A stretch of 64,000 nucleotides of DNA from Epiperipatus broadwayi (lineage: Eukaryota; Onychophora; Udeonychophora; Euonychophora; Peripatidae), in assembly GCA_028023455.1 (NCBI GenBank), contig JAQFVV010000021.1:4862853-4926852 (forward strand). Direction: 5' to 3'. Shown here piece by piece: positions 1 through 10,229 of the stretch (within the stretch, counting starts at the first letter, position 1; every line of letters begins with the position of its first letter). The notes under the pieces are model-generated. The model was not told where the DNA came from, did not search any database, and was given only the letters and a program-made list of their open reading frames with translations. A program made the position numbers and the translations under genes.

Positions 1-1535
1 TTTATAAAAAAAACTGGTTTGGCCTCAGGGATTATCAATTAGTAGTAATTAATAATTTCTTGGTAACATTAAAGATTAAAGGTTATTTCTGTTTATTTGG
101 ATATTATCTCATCATTTTAATTCTTTATTATAATAACAATCCATGGAAATATTTAAAAATTTAATGTTCACACAAATATATATAAATGATTTACTTTGCA
201 GGTTCATCCATATATGGTTTTTATAATTAATATACCAACTTGGTTACACAAGCTAAAATGTAATGAAGCTGCAATGTCGGTATAGTAATTATAAAAATCA
301 TACATAGATGAACGCACAAAGTACATCATTATATTTGTAAGGTGTGAAAATCTTTGTATCAATGTATACTTATTTTATGTAGAAGTTAATAAAGAATTCT
401 ACTTTATCATTTCTATAATAAGGAATTTATTAATTGCTTATTACAATTAGAATAATTTATGAATATTCATAATATGTATAATAGCCACTTTAAAACAAGT
501 ATGGCCATTTCAACTCCAAGGGAAAAAATGAGAAAAAACTGCTCTAAAAACTAGTTTTGCATTGACTATATAAATCAATCTGTGTATGACAAATTTACCA
601 ACATATAGAACATGCTGGTCCATTTTTCTATTTATCTGATGTTTTGTAATGCCATCTTTTAATCTCTTCAGCAAAAAACTTTTCTTTCTGACATACTTCA
701 ACACCATATCTAATTGTGGTCATTCAATGTATTCTATTCTCTTTAATATCATCCCAATGGAAACAATCAAAATCACTTCAAAATGTCTTTGAAATAATTT
801 TTACAATTTAAACAGGATTTATCTCTCCCATAAAAACACATCTTAACTCCACCATAAAATCCCATTTTATAAAATCTTGCCTTTTTCATTTGTTTTAAAT
901 GTCCAGTCAGATGAAGGTGTAGTTTTACATTAGTGGACTCTATAACATCATATTCAGCAAGCTGAATAACATATTATGTGATGTGATGTATTGTGGCTTT
1001 TTCTTAAATTAAGTCAAGAATATCTCGGCAATTATGCCCAGATAAACCTGTTATCCACTTTATTTTCCATTCCCCACTCTAAATTTTCCCATATTCTGCT
1101 CCATCCCATTTCCACATCCTCCACAACTACCATTTATTTTAAAAAAATATTTGAAAACTAATTTTAATAATTTACCCATAATTCTGTTTTTAATTAATTG
1201 ATCCACTATTCAATATATTTTAGACTTAAGCTTTTCCAACACTTTTCATAATTTTGGATATTATCTCATTTTTCCTTTCCAATTTGATTAATATTTTAAG
1301 CACGATGCCAAAAGTTTTTTTACAAACTTAAGATCATGTTTTCATTCTCCTGTTTCTTTTATTTTGCAAACTGCTAGTTTTTTTCTTATGTTAAATGATA
1401 TTATTTTTTCTAAATGCATATATTGAACATTTAGACATCAATGAGTGTAGATTTGATAATTATAGGACCACATTATCATTTTGAGAAGCCTGAGATATAT
1501 ATTTGTTATGTGGTGACTATATTTTAGTTTAGTTC
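1..1535. other. AT-rich non-coding DNA upstream of the kinase exons
   Basis: No exon with a glycine loop or other conserved domain was recognised. A fragment at about 195-265 resembles, in shortened form, the repeat found at 6548-6640. The minus strand from about 930 to 480 holds an interrupted reading frame with scattered cysteines (for example CQKEKFFAEE), too broken to classify. Confidence 0.5.
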
Positions 1536-1544
1536 ATTATTCAT

Positions 1545-1850
1545 CATTGTCACCCGTTATCAATCCACTGCAAGATGAAGATCACTCCAAGTTCAATCCA
1601 TTTTCTCTGATCTCTAGCCTTTCTTCTCCACATCACCCCTGCACACTTTCTTATTTCATCTATCCATCTCACATGTGGTCACTTTCTGGGTCTTTTAAAA
1701 TCTCTTGGAATCCAGTTTAACATTTCAATTGTCCATCTGTTATCATCTCTTCTAGCAATATGTCCAGCCAAACTCCACTTCAGTCTTTTAATTCTTTCAA
1801 TGATGTCAGCATTTTCAATCTCTTGTTATTCCTAACGTGCATCTGTCCAT
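1545..1850 (-). pseudogene. RTE-like non-LTR retrotransposon, decayed 3' coding end
   Basis: Read on the minus strand, this gives KRLKWSLAGHIARRDDNRWT, then LNWIPRDFKRPRK, a stop, PHVRWIDEIRKCAGVMWRRK and ARDQRKWIELG. This is the typical C-terminal tail after the reverse transcriptase domain in RTE/craniofacial-development-protein-2-like elements (established family pattern). At least one in-frame stop and the lack of upstream RT sequence show a 5'-truncated dead copy. A close relative lies at 40488-40750. Confidence 0.75.
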
Positions 1851-2176
1851 ACTAAAAAAATAATAATACAGCCATATGTTTGAGTTATTTGCTGCATTAT
1901 TCCCACCATCTAGACAAATAGTTAAACAAGTTTACGTTTTTCTGCATACATTTACCTGTTAATAATATTATGTAGATTAGTAAATAACATAACATTTTGA
2001 ATGGTATTAGTCTCTCTTCTTCTTCATGTGTTTTAGCTTGATTAGTGACAATCAAACAAGGGGAGTGAATACTAAATTTAATATAATGCTCTTACCCCAA
2101 ACAGGCTAAATTTTATTTCATCTTCCCCATTACAGAAAAATAAGTGACAATAAAAATAAATAAATAATACTACCAT

Positions 2177-2275
2177 ATCTTTTTTTTCATATGTCAAATG
2201 CATTGACCGGGAAGTGAACCTGGGCCAGCTGCTTGGAAAGCAGTTATGCTAACTGCTAGGCAAACAACACTTGAC
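2177..2275 (-). repeat. tRNA-like SINE, family A copy
   Basis: The minus-strand copy starts near CAAGTGTTGTTTGCC and ends with the tail ATGACATATG plus A-run. A tRNA-like T-arm (GGTTCACTTCC) and an anticodon-like hairpin around the CTTTCCAAG loop are visible. Related copies lie near 9.2, 19.2, 20.5, 22.0, 34.1 and 38.1 kb. Confidence 0.6.
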
Positions 2276-2277
2276 AA

Positions 2278-2340
2278 TAGTTGAATGTATATGGAATATT
2301 TAAATAAAGTTAAATTTTTCTAAATTCAATACTTATATTA
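2278..2340 (+). repeat. SINE family B tail fragment
   Basis: GTTGAATGTATATGGAATAT followed by TTAAATAAAG and a short T-rich end matches the 3' tail of the better copies at 40208-40410 and 63163-63408. The tRNA-like head is missing. Confidence 0.55.
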
Positions 2341-2639
2341 GATTATATAAATACAACTAATGGCCAAATATTATTAGTTAGGCATAGTACCCTATTGCCT
2401 AGTTACTTGCCCTGATTTTGAACAGAGAATTTAGTTTCACACTCATTTAAATTAGCTTAAATTTTAATACATAACATCATTGCAGAATATATTCAACAGA
2501 GGTTCATTTTGAATGGACTGCAAAATTCAAGCTTTTCTTTATTTAAAGGAGAAATGTGGCTGAAAGAATATAGCTATGTGGCATTTCAAATATTTTATAT
2601 AGATTTTAGCTATATATATATATAAAGCTCACAAATAAC

Positions 2640-3140
2640 CTCTTAACAAGCTTTGCAGAATATCCCCAACCCCGACTGGTTCCTGCTCATACAAGCTTGT
2701 TAAATTAGGTCATGTGATATATGACTTGATTTCTTTGTGATATATATATATGTGTGTGTGTCACATATTTTATCTTTCATACATAAAGTTGTGGCTATAT
2801 GTATATACACAAAGGCGGTGCATTTGCCAAATCAAAGAACTTTAGACTGAACTACATACAGTATGTGGTCTATTTATCAACAACTTGATAGCATGACAGA
2901 AATAATGAAGTAAATAAGAGCAAATGAATGAAAAACATCTTAAGACAAAGTAAACTGACAAATAAATAAAGCATTTTTTTTTCTAATTTTTAAATATATC
3001 CTTGAAAAAATTATACTACATCTTATAATCATAAGGGAATCTCTGGTACAGATGTAACTGTTTCTTGTAACAAATAAAGTTAAAGTGACAGCTGCCTATT
3101 GGTTATTAGACCCATGATTATTGTTAATTCTTGGAAAAGC
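2640..3140. other. AT-rich non-coding DNA
   Basis: Contains short AT and GT microsatellites near 2740-2762. No gene, RNA or conserved repeat was recognised. Confidence 0.4.
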
Positions 3141-3141
3141 T

Positions 3142-3222
3142 TGTGGTTGCAACCAGTACAGAAAAAAAGCTTTCACAAAAAATTGTGGTTGCAACCAGTA
3201 CAGAAAAAAAGCTTTCACAAGA
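3142..3222 (+). repeat. Tandem duplication of about 40 bp
   Basis: The segment beginning TTGTGGTTGCAACCAGTACA and ending GCTTTCACAA occurs twice head to tail with a few A bases between. The two copies look identical over nearly 40 bases, suggesting a recent slippage or duplication event. Confidence 0.75.
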
Positions 3223-3669
3223 TAAAATTATCTTCAATAAGTTTGTTGTAGGTAAATGGTGAAGGAGAAAAACATTACTTCTCTAGTCTGTGATTGAGGA
3301 AGGGTTTGTAGTGGTAAAATTTTGGACAGTTTTATATCCTTAATTTTATGCTTCAGCTAAAAATAGTTACATTTCCATTGGATGTTCAGTTGGGTTGGCT
3401 ATAGAGAGCAACCTTGAAATAAATCCTCAAAAATATTCAACTCCGCTCAGTGCAGATGTAAAACCAGATTGACGTTATGATAGATGGATTCTGTATTATT
3501 ACAGAATGAGACCCATGATTTATGGGATTAATCAAATTGATTGTTTTCATGTTCTTGGAGATGATTCGTTTTGTGTCAGGCTTGCTGACCAGAGAAGTAA
3601 TCTCAATTGGTACTGTTTAACTTTGCCTGTCACTCTTCTTCTTTTTTACTTTCTTTGCATTTCTTCATA

Positions 3670-3955
3670 TATTCATATATATTGCTTATAATAACTTCTT
3701 TCATGTATACTTTAATGCAAAAAATTTTTTTAATAAAATTTCTTGATTTTCCTGACAGTTTCAACTGTCCAGCAGTCTTCATCAGAGCTTTCTCAAACTT
3801 CCTCTGCATTTTAAAAAGCAGAGGAAGTTTGAGAAAGGTCTGATGAAGACTGCTGGACAGTCGAAACTGTCAGGAAAATAAAGAAGTTTTATTTAAATTT
3901 TTTTTGCATTAAAGTGTATATGAAAGAAGTTATTATAAGCAATATATATCTTTTA
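3670..3955. mobile_element. Palindrome with hammerhead-like motif in both arms (family B)
   Basis: The left arm (ATTGCTTATAATAACTTC onward) is the near-perfect reverse complement of the right arm ending near 3950, with a short centre around 3810-3816. Each arm carries CTGATGA, an extra A, a GACTG/CAGTC stem with CTGGA loop, and GAAA: plus strand at 3840-3866 and minus strand at 3759-3785 (there CAGTT). After GAAA comes CTGTC, giving a GUC-type triplet but only a one-base stem III loop. The extra A before stem II and weak stem I pairing make catalysis doubtful. Single copies occur near 17.9, 23.1, 50.9, 62.6 and 63.5 kb. Confidence 0.65.
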
Positions 3956-3959
3956 ATAT

Positions 3960-5062
3960 CCTGTGGGATGTTAATTTTTTTTCTATATTTTTTTCTACGA
4001 GCTAATTGTTTATTCAATTTATTGGTACTCTGAATAAAATTATCAAGGATCTTTTATATTTCCTGCGCCATGCCTGATCAAACTCACAGAGCATCACTTT
4101 CGCAGTGGTTTAGCCAATCAGTAAGCTGTATTTTAATCCATCATAATTTTAGTTAATATCCAAAGTTATTTGTAAATACATGAAAATTATTTTAATGGAA
4201 GTATAATGTCTTCTCTAGGGTATACATTATTCTGTTTGTTCCAGGGATTGTTTTAATTTATACTGGTATTTGTTATTCGTAAAGTAAAAACTCCACGAGC
4301 TAAAGGTTCTGGAACAAATTTCCAGTTCAAAAAAGTTTTTTTTTATATATACTAAAAAAAATATCTCATATGGTCAAATTAATTTGCCATTTTAATCCAT
4401 GCATTTTACATGATTTCTTGAGCTGCATATGTGTGTGAATGTGCATTAAAAGCAACAGATTAAAATTTTTTGAATTGCTAAATCATACATAACATTTTTA
4501 TTCAGAACTTCCTACATTTAGGTTTTCATAAAGTGTATCATGTTTGTTATTTATTTTACTGTCAGCCTCCTTCAGGTATTCTAATGCTTCTTTTAGTTCA
4601 GTTCTTCTATATATATTTCAGTGTTATTCTTACTGTTTGTTTGCTTTTATTCCTTATTTCAGTAACAATGATAATCAAATAGTTTACTGTTTCATGACTT
4701 CATAAGAATATTGATATCCAAAGTAATAGAGCCAGTTCGTGATCCGTAGACCTTTAGTTCCAGAATCAATCTCTGTACTAAACCGTACAGAACAAGTTAT
4801 TTCACTAAAACATTTTATTGTAAATGTAAATCCAAACCATTATCAATAAGTGTGATGCAAATAGTCTAAAATAAAAACTAGTAATTGTGTGTACTAATGT
4901 ATATTCTCTGTCTGAATATAAACTCAAGTAACTAGGTTTAAGGGGGTTATGACCAAATAGCAATATAAATCACTATCGGTGACAGTTTGCCATTACTTGT
5001 TATGAAATTACCTACCCATTTTGATTATTAATTATAATAATGGTTTTTTTTTTCTTTTTCAG
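3960..5062. other. AT-rich non-coding DNA before the first recognised kinase exon
   Basis: At 4720-4800 there is a fragment shared with 29255-29330 (CGTGATCCGTAGACC versus CGCGATCCGCAGACC), probably an old SINE. No exon or ORF of interest was seen before the acceptor at 5062. Confidence 0.45.
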
Positions 5063-5331
5063 AAAAAGTCGCTATAAAAATTCTGGATAAGACAAAGTTA
5101 GATCAAAAAACTCAGCGATTATTATCAAGAGAAATTTCCAGCATGGAGCAGCTACAACATCCAAATATCATAAGACTGTATGAAGTAGTAGAAACACTGG
5201 CCAAGCTTCACCTGGTTATGGAATATGCCAATGGTGGGGAACTATTCACCAAGATATCAAATGAAGGAAAGTTGACAGAAGAAGCTACTAAACCTCTCTT
5301 TGCTCAAGTGGTGGCAGCAGTATCTCATATG
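5063..5331 (+). CDS. NIM1K: NIM1-type Ser/Thr protein kinase, internal coding exon (N-lobe)
   Basis: This exon codes for the N-lobe of a CAMK/AMPK-related protein kinase. A pyrimidine-rich tract ending in AG at 5061-5062 gives the acceptor, and ATG|GTAATG at 5331/5332 gives the donor. The exon starts with two bases of a split codon (phase 1) and then reads KVAIKILDKTKLDQK. The VAIK lysine, which positions ATP phosphates, is at 5077-5079. The alpha-C glutamate lies in REISSM (codon 5131-5133). The segment NIIRLYEVVET and the hinge LVMEYANGGELF follow. The wording is very close to vertebrate NIM1 as I remember it, hence the symbol. The glycine-rich loop that precedes VAIK is absent here and must lie on an exon upstream; I did not find it in 1-5062. 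An in-frame ATG at 5143 is internal and not a start. The protein should be a cytosolic Ser/Thr kinase. Confidence 0.9.
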
Positions 5332-5470
5332 GTAATGAGCACTTACACGTATATGTTATGTGCTTTTTCTTGATATATTTTTGTTGTTTCTGTGTTATTA
5401 AAAATTCATTGAAATTTATTATATATATAACAATAAAAATAGTAAATATATTAGTAATTAATTATTATAT

Positions 5471-5578
5471 ACAGTCTTTCAATCTACAGAAGTACTTTCA
5501 ATTAAATTCTTAACCCTCCTCAACTGCCATGAGGGTTAAGGAATTAACCAAAAGTATTTCTGCAGATTGAAAGACTTA
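5471..5578. repeat. Short palindrome, MITE-like
   Basis: AGTCTTTCAATCTACAGAAG at the left pairs with CTGCAGATTGAAAGACT at the right, and the inner arms (AACCCTC / GAGGGTT) also pair. It is a foldback of about 108 bp inside the kinase intron. No target-site duplication was clear. Confidence 0.6.
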
Positions 5579-5744
5579 GTTAATGTCTGTTATATTTATT
5601 ATTTTTGTTGTTATTACAATAGTTTTTTAATTAGTGGACATTTTATTTGTATATATATAAACTGTAATATCATCTATTGTATTTTTCCATTTTTAAATAA
5701 TCATAAAATATAAAAACAAACCATTGTAACCTAATTTTTTTTGG

Positions 5745-5830
5745 TGAATGAAAAAATTTATTCTCACAATAGCAATCAATATTTCAGCCACATCCAATGT
5801 CATCTTCAGAATTAACTGCCTGAAAAAATT
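5745..5830 (-). repeat. Penelope-type terminal fragment with CTGAAGA...GAAA motif
   Basis: The minus strand reads TTCTGAAGATGACATTGGAT, then GTGGCTGAAATATTGATTGC. CUGANGA and GAAA are separated by a short ACAU/AUGU hairpin, reminiscent of degraded hammerheads in PLE ends. Too diverged to call a ribozyme. Confidence 0.35.
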
Positions 5831-6004
5831 ATTTTAAAAAAAAAAAAGCTTGAAAAATTGAAAACGAAGATGATAATCAATATTTATATAAATAAAACCA
5901 GAAGGTTATTACTTTTAATCATTAATGTATTTAAATCCATTCATTAAACAATACATCTGTATAGTATAGCTATGATATCATCTCTACTTTAATCCAAGTT
6001 TTCT

Positions 6005-6253
6005 TTATGTACATTGTATGCTTCATATAATAGACCATGCTTTATTAATAAGCTTTGATTACTATAGAATATATATTGTTTACTGAATTACATGCATACT
6101 TTTCAACATACATATATCTGCTGTATTATATCCCAACCTCCTCTGTATATATCTACACCATGTATAATAGATCACAATTTAGTTGATAAACTTTGATTAT
6201 TGAATACATATTGCTTACTGAACTACATATGTATAATACTTTTCAACATGCAC

Positions 6254-6262
<9 letters not shown>
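6005..6262 (+). repeat. Diverged tandem repeat, two units of about 130 bp
   Basis: ATAATAGACCATG...TTTTCAACATACA and ATAATAGATCACA...TTTTCAACATGCA are two diverged copies of the same unit. A third fragment of the end (TTTCAACATGCACACAATAT) follows after an AT microsatellite. Confidence 0.55.
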
Positions 6263-6294
<32 letters not shown>

Positions 6295-6322
6295 CAACAT
6301 GCACACAATATATATATATATT
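6256..6322. repeat. AT microsatellite
   Basis: Runs of AT dinucleotides at 6256-6292 and 6307-6320 are separated by a duplicated TTTCAACATGCACACA segment. Confidence 0.9.
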
Positions 6323-6344
6323 AATTTTTCCCTTTGTTTGTATT

Positions 6345-7275
6345 TGTAATTCAAATTTTCAAATGTTTGTTCATCTGTGTAATGAAGTGGTTTCTGTCTT
6401 CTTTATAACCCAAAGCTGAGGACACTTTCAGTGAAGTTTGCCATAAACATAATTCTCTTAAATAAATTATTTTTGCTGCTTTATTTATACTGCAATTATG
6501 CATGCATTTATATATATATGTTAAAACGAAGATTTGCACGGGTTAAATATATAAAATACATATTTTGCGGGTTCATCCGTGTTAAAAACTTTTAATACCA
6601 ATACACTAACGTTTCGACTTGGTCACACAAGCCATCCACAGAGTTATAAATATTCCATTTGTTAGATAAATGCTGTTTTCTCTGTTATTATACTTCTACG
6701 GTTGGCAATAAACCATGACTTCTTGATCATTCTTTTTCTGTCATTATGCTCTATACTCACAAAATTGGCTGTTTGTGGTTCAAACCTATGACCAAATTTT
6801 TTTTCATGATTCCAAAAAAATGACATATTCTAGATTGTTTTTAGCATACTTATATAAGTATTTGGCTGCACTAATCTGGTTGAGATATTAGCTCTAGATT
6901 CCATATAAAATACAGTTACACAACATGGACTGTTGCATGGATCTCTTATATTATCTGTAGTATGACTTTTTGTAATTTGACTTTATTAAGATTAGGGGAA
7001 ATATGGAAACTAACTTTGAAAGTTGGTTTGCAGATCTTTTTTACTTTGTTTGGTAATTTCAGAATATAAAGCATGTTAGCACGTGGTTTATTTTCAACTT
7101 GAGGTTTTAAAGTTCACTTTGTATTTCTATAGAATTGTTTGATAACATTCATCAGAATATTTTTATAATAATCTATATTATTTTCTTATTCATCTATGGT
7201 GGTTTTTCTGTCTGCTTTATATTTAGAAAGCATTAAATTTCTTTTAAGAAGTGCTTTAAATTCTGCTCATTTGTG
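6345..7275 (-). pseudogene. Penelope-like retroelement fragment, left arm of a head-to-head inverted pair
   Basis: This arm is the diverged reverse complement of 7325-8168. On the minus strand it reads YYKNILMNVIKQFYRN, then sequence matching the linker and endonuclease region of the right arm, ending near 6345. It is broken by stops and frameshifts. Relative to the right arm it has gained an insertion at about 6513-6648. PLEs often leave partly inverted copies (established), which would explain this arrangement. No function is expected. Confidence 0.6.
6548..6645 (-). repeat. Inserted terminal repeat with degenerate hammerhead-like motif (family C)
   Basis: The minus strand reads CTGTGGA (6635-6641), a GGCTTG/CAAGTC hairpin with a short loop, and GAAAC (GAAA complement at 6612-6615), followed by GTTAGTGTATTGG. 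The stem II hairpin pairs over six bases including one G-U pair. The first core strand is CUGUGGA rather than CUGANGA, so it would not be active. The segment is absent from the right arm, so it inserted after the palindrome formed or was lost there. Confidence 0.5.
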
Positions 7276-7324
7276 AACGTTAATGTTTTAGGTTTTGGAT
7301 GGAGAGCAACGGTAATTCCACTGG

Positions 7325-8168
7325 CTCATAAATTAGCAGGATTCAAAGCATTTCTTAAGATGAATGTAAAGCTTTGTAAATATAAAGCAGGCAGAAAAAC
7401 CAACATAGATGAATATGTAAATGATCTACATAGTATAAGTTATAGTAAAAATATTCTGATGAACGTTATCAAAAAATTCTATAAAAATATAAAGTGAACT
7501 TTAAAACTGCAAGTTGAAAATAAACCATGGATTAATAAGCCTTATATTTAGAGATTAACAAAGTAAAAAAAAATGCAAACCAACTTCCAAAGTTAGTTTC
7601 TCTACCCCCCCTAATTGTAATAGGTTGATTAACAACCCTAAAGACAAATTACAAAATGAGATCACACCACAGATTATATATGAGATCCATGCAACAGTCC
7701 AGGTTGCATGGCTGTATACTATGGGAAATCTAGAGCTAATATCTCAACCAGATTAATGCAGTACAAATATACTTATATAGGCATGTTGAACACAATCTGG
7801 AATATAAGTTGTCTTTTGTGGACCAAAAAAAAAAGGAAGTCATAGTTTTGACATCAAATAGTCAATCTAGTGTAAATCGATTGTGATGACAAGAGAAAAA
7901 AAGATCAGAGGAGGCATGGTTTTTTGCCAAACATTTAGAAATGTAATAAATAAAAAAGAAAACAGCATAAATTATCTAACAAATAGAATATTTAAATGGG
8001 CTAATAAAAATAAAAATGCATGCATAATTACAGTATAAATAAAGCAACAACAATAATTAATTTAATATGATTATAGTGAAGTTACTGAATGTGCACTAAG
8101 CATTAGGTTATAAAGAAGAAAGAAACCACTTCATTACGTGAACAAAGATTTGCAAATTTGAAATATTG
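7325..8168 (+). pseudogene. Penelope-like retroelement fragment, right arm (RT end, linker, GIY-YIG remnant)
   Basis: The plus strand encodes a frame ending KNILMNVIKKFYKNIK (to 7497), typical of the segment after the RT core of PLEs. A linker remnant DKLQNEITPQIIYEI follows near 7640-7690. After a frameshift comes CNSPGCMAVYYGKSRANIST, which resembles the cysteine-containing GIY-YIG endonuclease start (C..C..VYYGKT.R). Several stops and frameshifts interrupt it. Known function of the intact family: reverse transcription plus a GIY-YIG nick for target priming. The assignment rests on motif resemblance only. Confidence 0.55.
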
Positions 8169-8169
8169 T

Positions 8170-9180
8170 TAAAAGGATGTTGCCTTGACAACAGATTGAG
8201 ATTGTTGATTGTTAATGATACTGAGATTGTCTAAAGTGAGATACATGAAATCAGTCAACATCTAAACAATAACAAGAATATCAATTTGCTTGTTATCAAG
8301 GCAATTTTTTTTGTGATAAGGTGGATACCACTTTTAATTTCCCACCAAATAAAACAATTTCACGGAATCCCATAAAAATTTAAAAGATGATTTCAAATGG
8401 TAATATTTTTATATATTTTCTGTTCATTTCATATGTGGTTTTATAAATATATGCATATTCATGCCTTTTAAATAAATATGGGATGCTGCCATGATTGCTA
8501 CAGATTAAACTTATTTTATTTTAATCAAACCATTAATAAGATCATGCAATTTTGCCTCCATCTTTATAGTTCACATTGTGCACAACATCCTGTAAACCAA
8601 GTCATCTGCAAAACATCACATTTTTCTAATTGATCACTCAACCACTAAGCAACATATCTTAGATATTATATGACTAAAAATATAACCGGATTATCTTTGC
8701 ATTTTTTGAATCAAAATAATATAACTTATTATCTATTAATTCTTGGATTTGCTACATCCTCAATCTTCATTCAACCTAATCCTAGCATGTCTCTCACATG
8801 CATTACCACAACCATATTTGTAGATGCACATACTTTTGTGTTTAAATTCATCCAACCTGAACCTATGGAATGATGAATAATGAATAATAAATACATAATC
8901 TAAATGAATTGTTTGTTTAAATTCCACTGATATGTTTATCAAACAATTTGAACTATAGTTTTCTGGTATTTTTTTTCTACAAAGCTCATCAGAAATATAA
9001 TTTTTTTTGTATATACTATGGAGGTCTTTAATTCAAATTTTTCAAAAATGATTTAACGTCCATGGAACAAAAAGCTTTTTATTTTTTCTTAATGATGTAG
9101 AATCAGCTCCATGTACTTTCGATGATATTCACCAGAATCATAGCTCTTTATTGAAGTAACCAGAAGAAAATGTAGATTCA
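8170..9180. other. AT-rich intron DNA
   Basis: A short segment GTTGCCTTGACAACAG (8180-8195) recurs at 11107-11122 and, inverted and diverged, near 14870-14890, marking pieces of one repeat. Nothing else was recognised. Confidence 0.4.
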
Positions 9181-9186
9181 CTTCTT

Positions 9187-9284
9187 TTTTTTTATGTGTC
9201 AAAGCATCGTCCGGAAAGCAAACCCCGGAACAATTGCTTGTAAGGCAGTTGTGCTAACCACTCAGCCACCAATGCTTGTCTACT
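9187..9284 (-). repeat. tRNA-like SINE, family A copy
   Basis: Minus strand: ATTGGTGGCTGAGTGGTTAG (box A-like), an anticodon-like hairpin CTGCCTTACAAGCA, a diverged T-arm, and the family tail ending in an A-run. Confidence 0.65.
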
Positions 9285-9417
9285 TTATGATGATATTAAT
9301 TTGTTTATTTTTATTGATCCCCCTCTTTTAAAGTTACCTATACTGATTCACTCTTAATGTTTTAAAAATCATAAAGCAGATGTATATTAAATATGCATAT
9401 GGGGTTTGATGATGGGG

Positions 9418-9682
9418 AATGGTTTTATTGCTCAGGAGTTCATAAGAAGTTTGAGTGCTAGACCTGTGAGCACTCAAATTGATCCTGGAACCTGCCAATT
9501 CGAAGGTTGATTCTCTACTAACTGTGCCAAACCATGTTGTGCAAAAAGATATATGGTTTTATTCCTTGGGAATTCATAAGAAGTTCAAGCACCAAACGTT
9601 GAGAACACTAGAATTGATCCTAGAATTTCCCAATCCCAAGTTGGGGGCTGTACCAACTGCACCAAATCATGCAAGGTATATG
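9418..9682 (+). repeat. SINE family C, two tandem copies
   Basis: Two units of about 130 bp share TGGTTTTATT, a segment GGAGTTCATAAGAAGTTTGA and the end ACTGTGCCAAACCATG. Related copies or fragments lie at 31770-31985, 38355-38500 and 40925-41010. Near-tRNA promoter-like sequence is seen in the reverse reading (CATGGTTTAGTGCAGT at 31873). Confidence 0.55.
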
Positions 9683-9966
9683 TATACAATACTTTATTGG
9701 TAGGGATTAATTGTAGATCCCTGATATGTATGGAAGTAAGAAATTTTTAAACAAACGTAGGGTTGCCTTTTGTGATACAATTAGAGACTTCATCTACTGT
9801 CATTATTAACAGTATCATTTTTATATTTGAATACAGATGTACTTTATATCCCTGGAGTTTAGATGTAAATATAGGGGATTTGAACTCAGACTTTCAAATT
9901 TCCCTCAGTTATCCAATCTATCTTATATAACTGATAAACATGGCCACTCACATGTGAAAAAGGTAA

Positions 9967-10028
9967 GTGATCTCCAATATATGTATTTCATGCAGAACCA
10001 GCACTCATCAGTTTGTCCAGATTATCAT
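9967..10028 (-). ncRNA. Type I hammerhead motif, P1 left arm (near-intact)
   Basis: Minus strand: CTGATGA (10005-10011), hairpin GUGC...GCAU, GAAA (9986-9989), stem III AUA-CA-UAU, triplet AUA, then UUGG. The facing strand reads ACAAA rather than CCAA, weakening the inner stem I. Possibly impaired. Confidence 0.6.
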
Positions 10029-10060
10029 CTCCAATATATTTGCTATCTTGTGTGGGAGAT

Positions 10061-10122
10061 GATGATCTGGACCAACTGATGAGTGTTGGTTCAAAATTAA
10101 ATATTCATATTGGAGATCATTT
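10061..10122 (+). ncRNA. Degenerate hammerhead motif, P1 right arm
   Basis: GATGATCTGGACCAA, then CTGATGA (10076-10082), is intact, as is the downstream TTGGAGATCAT that pairs with it. However stem II is mutated and the GAAA position reads TAAA, so no cleavage is expected. Confidence 0.6.
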
Positions 10123-10229
10123 ATCTTGTTCACATGCATGTGGTCATGTGTATCAGTTGTATGAGATAGATTGAATAGCTGAGGGGAGTTTGAAAGTCTG
10201 GGTTCAAATCCCCTGTATTAATATTATTT

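Larger units (their letters stand above)
9871..10225. mobile_element. Palindromic hammerhead element P1
   Basis: Left arm starts TATAGGGGATTTGAACTCAG and right arm ends CTGGGTTCAAATCCCCTGTA, its reverse complement; the arms meet near 10030-10060. The outer ends contain a tRNA T-arm/box B-like GGTTCAAATCC facing outward. Both arms hold hammerhead motifs, the left nearly complete and the right with a ruined core. The central spacer present in P3-P5 is almost absent. Confidence 0.75.

Noticed and set aside
480-930. Cysteine-containing broken reading frame, minus strand
   Set aside because: Multiple stops and no recognisable zinc-finger spacing; too weak to call.
7273-7497. Independent small gene
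   Set aside because: The frame is part of the right-arm PLE fragment and its homologue in the left arm is disrupted.
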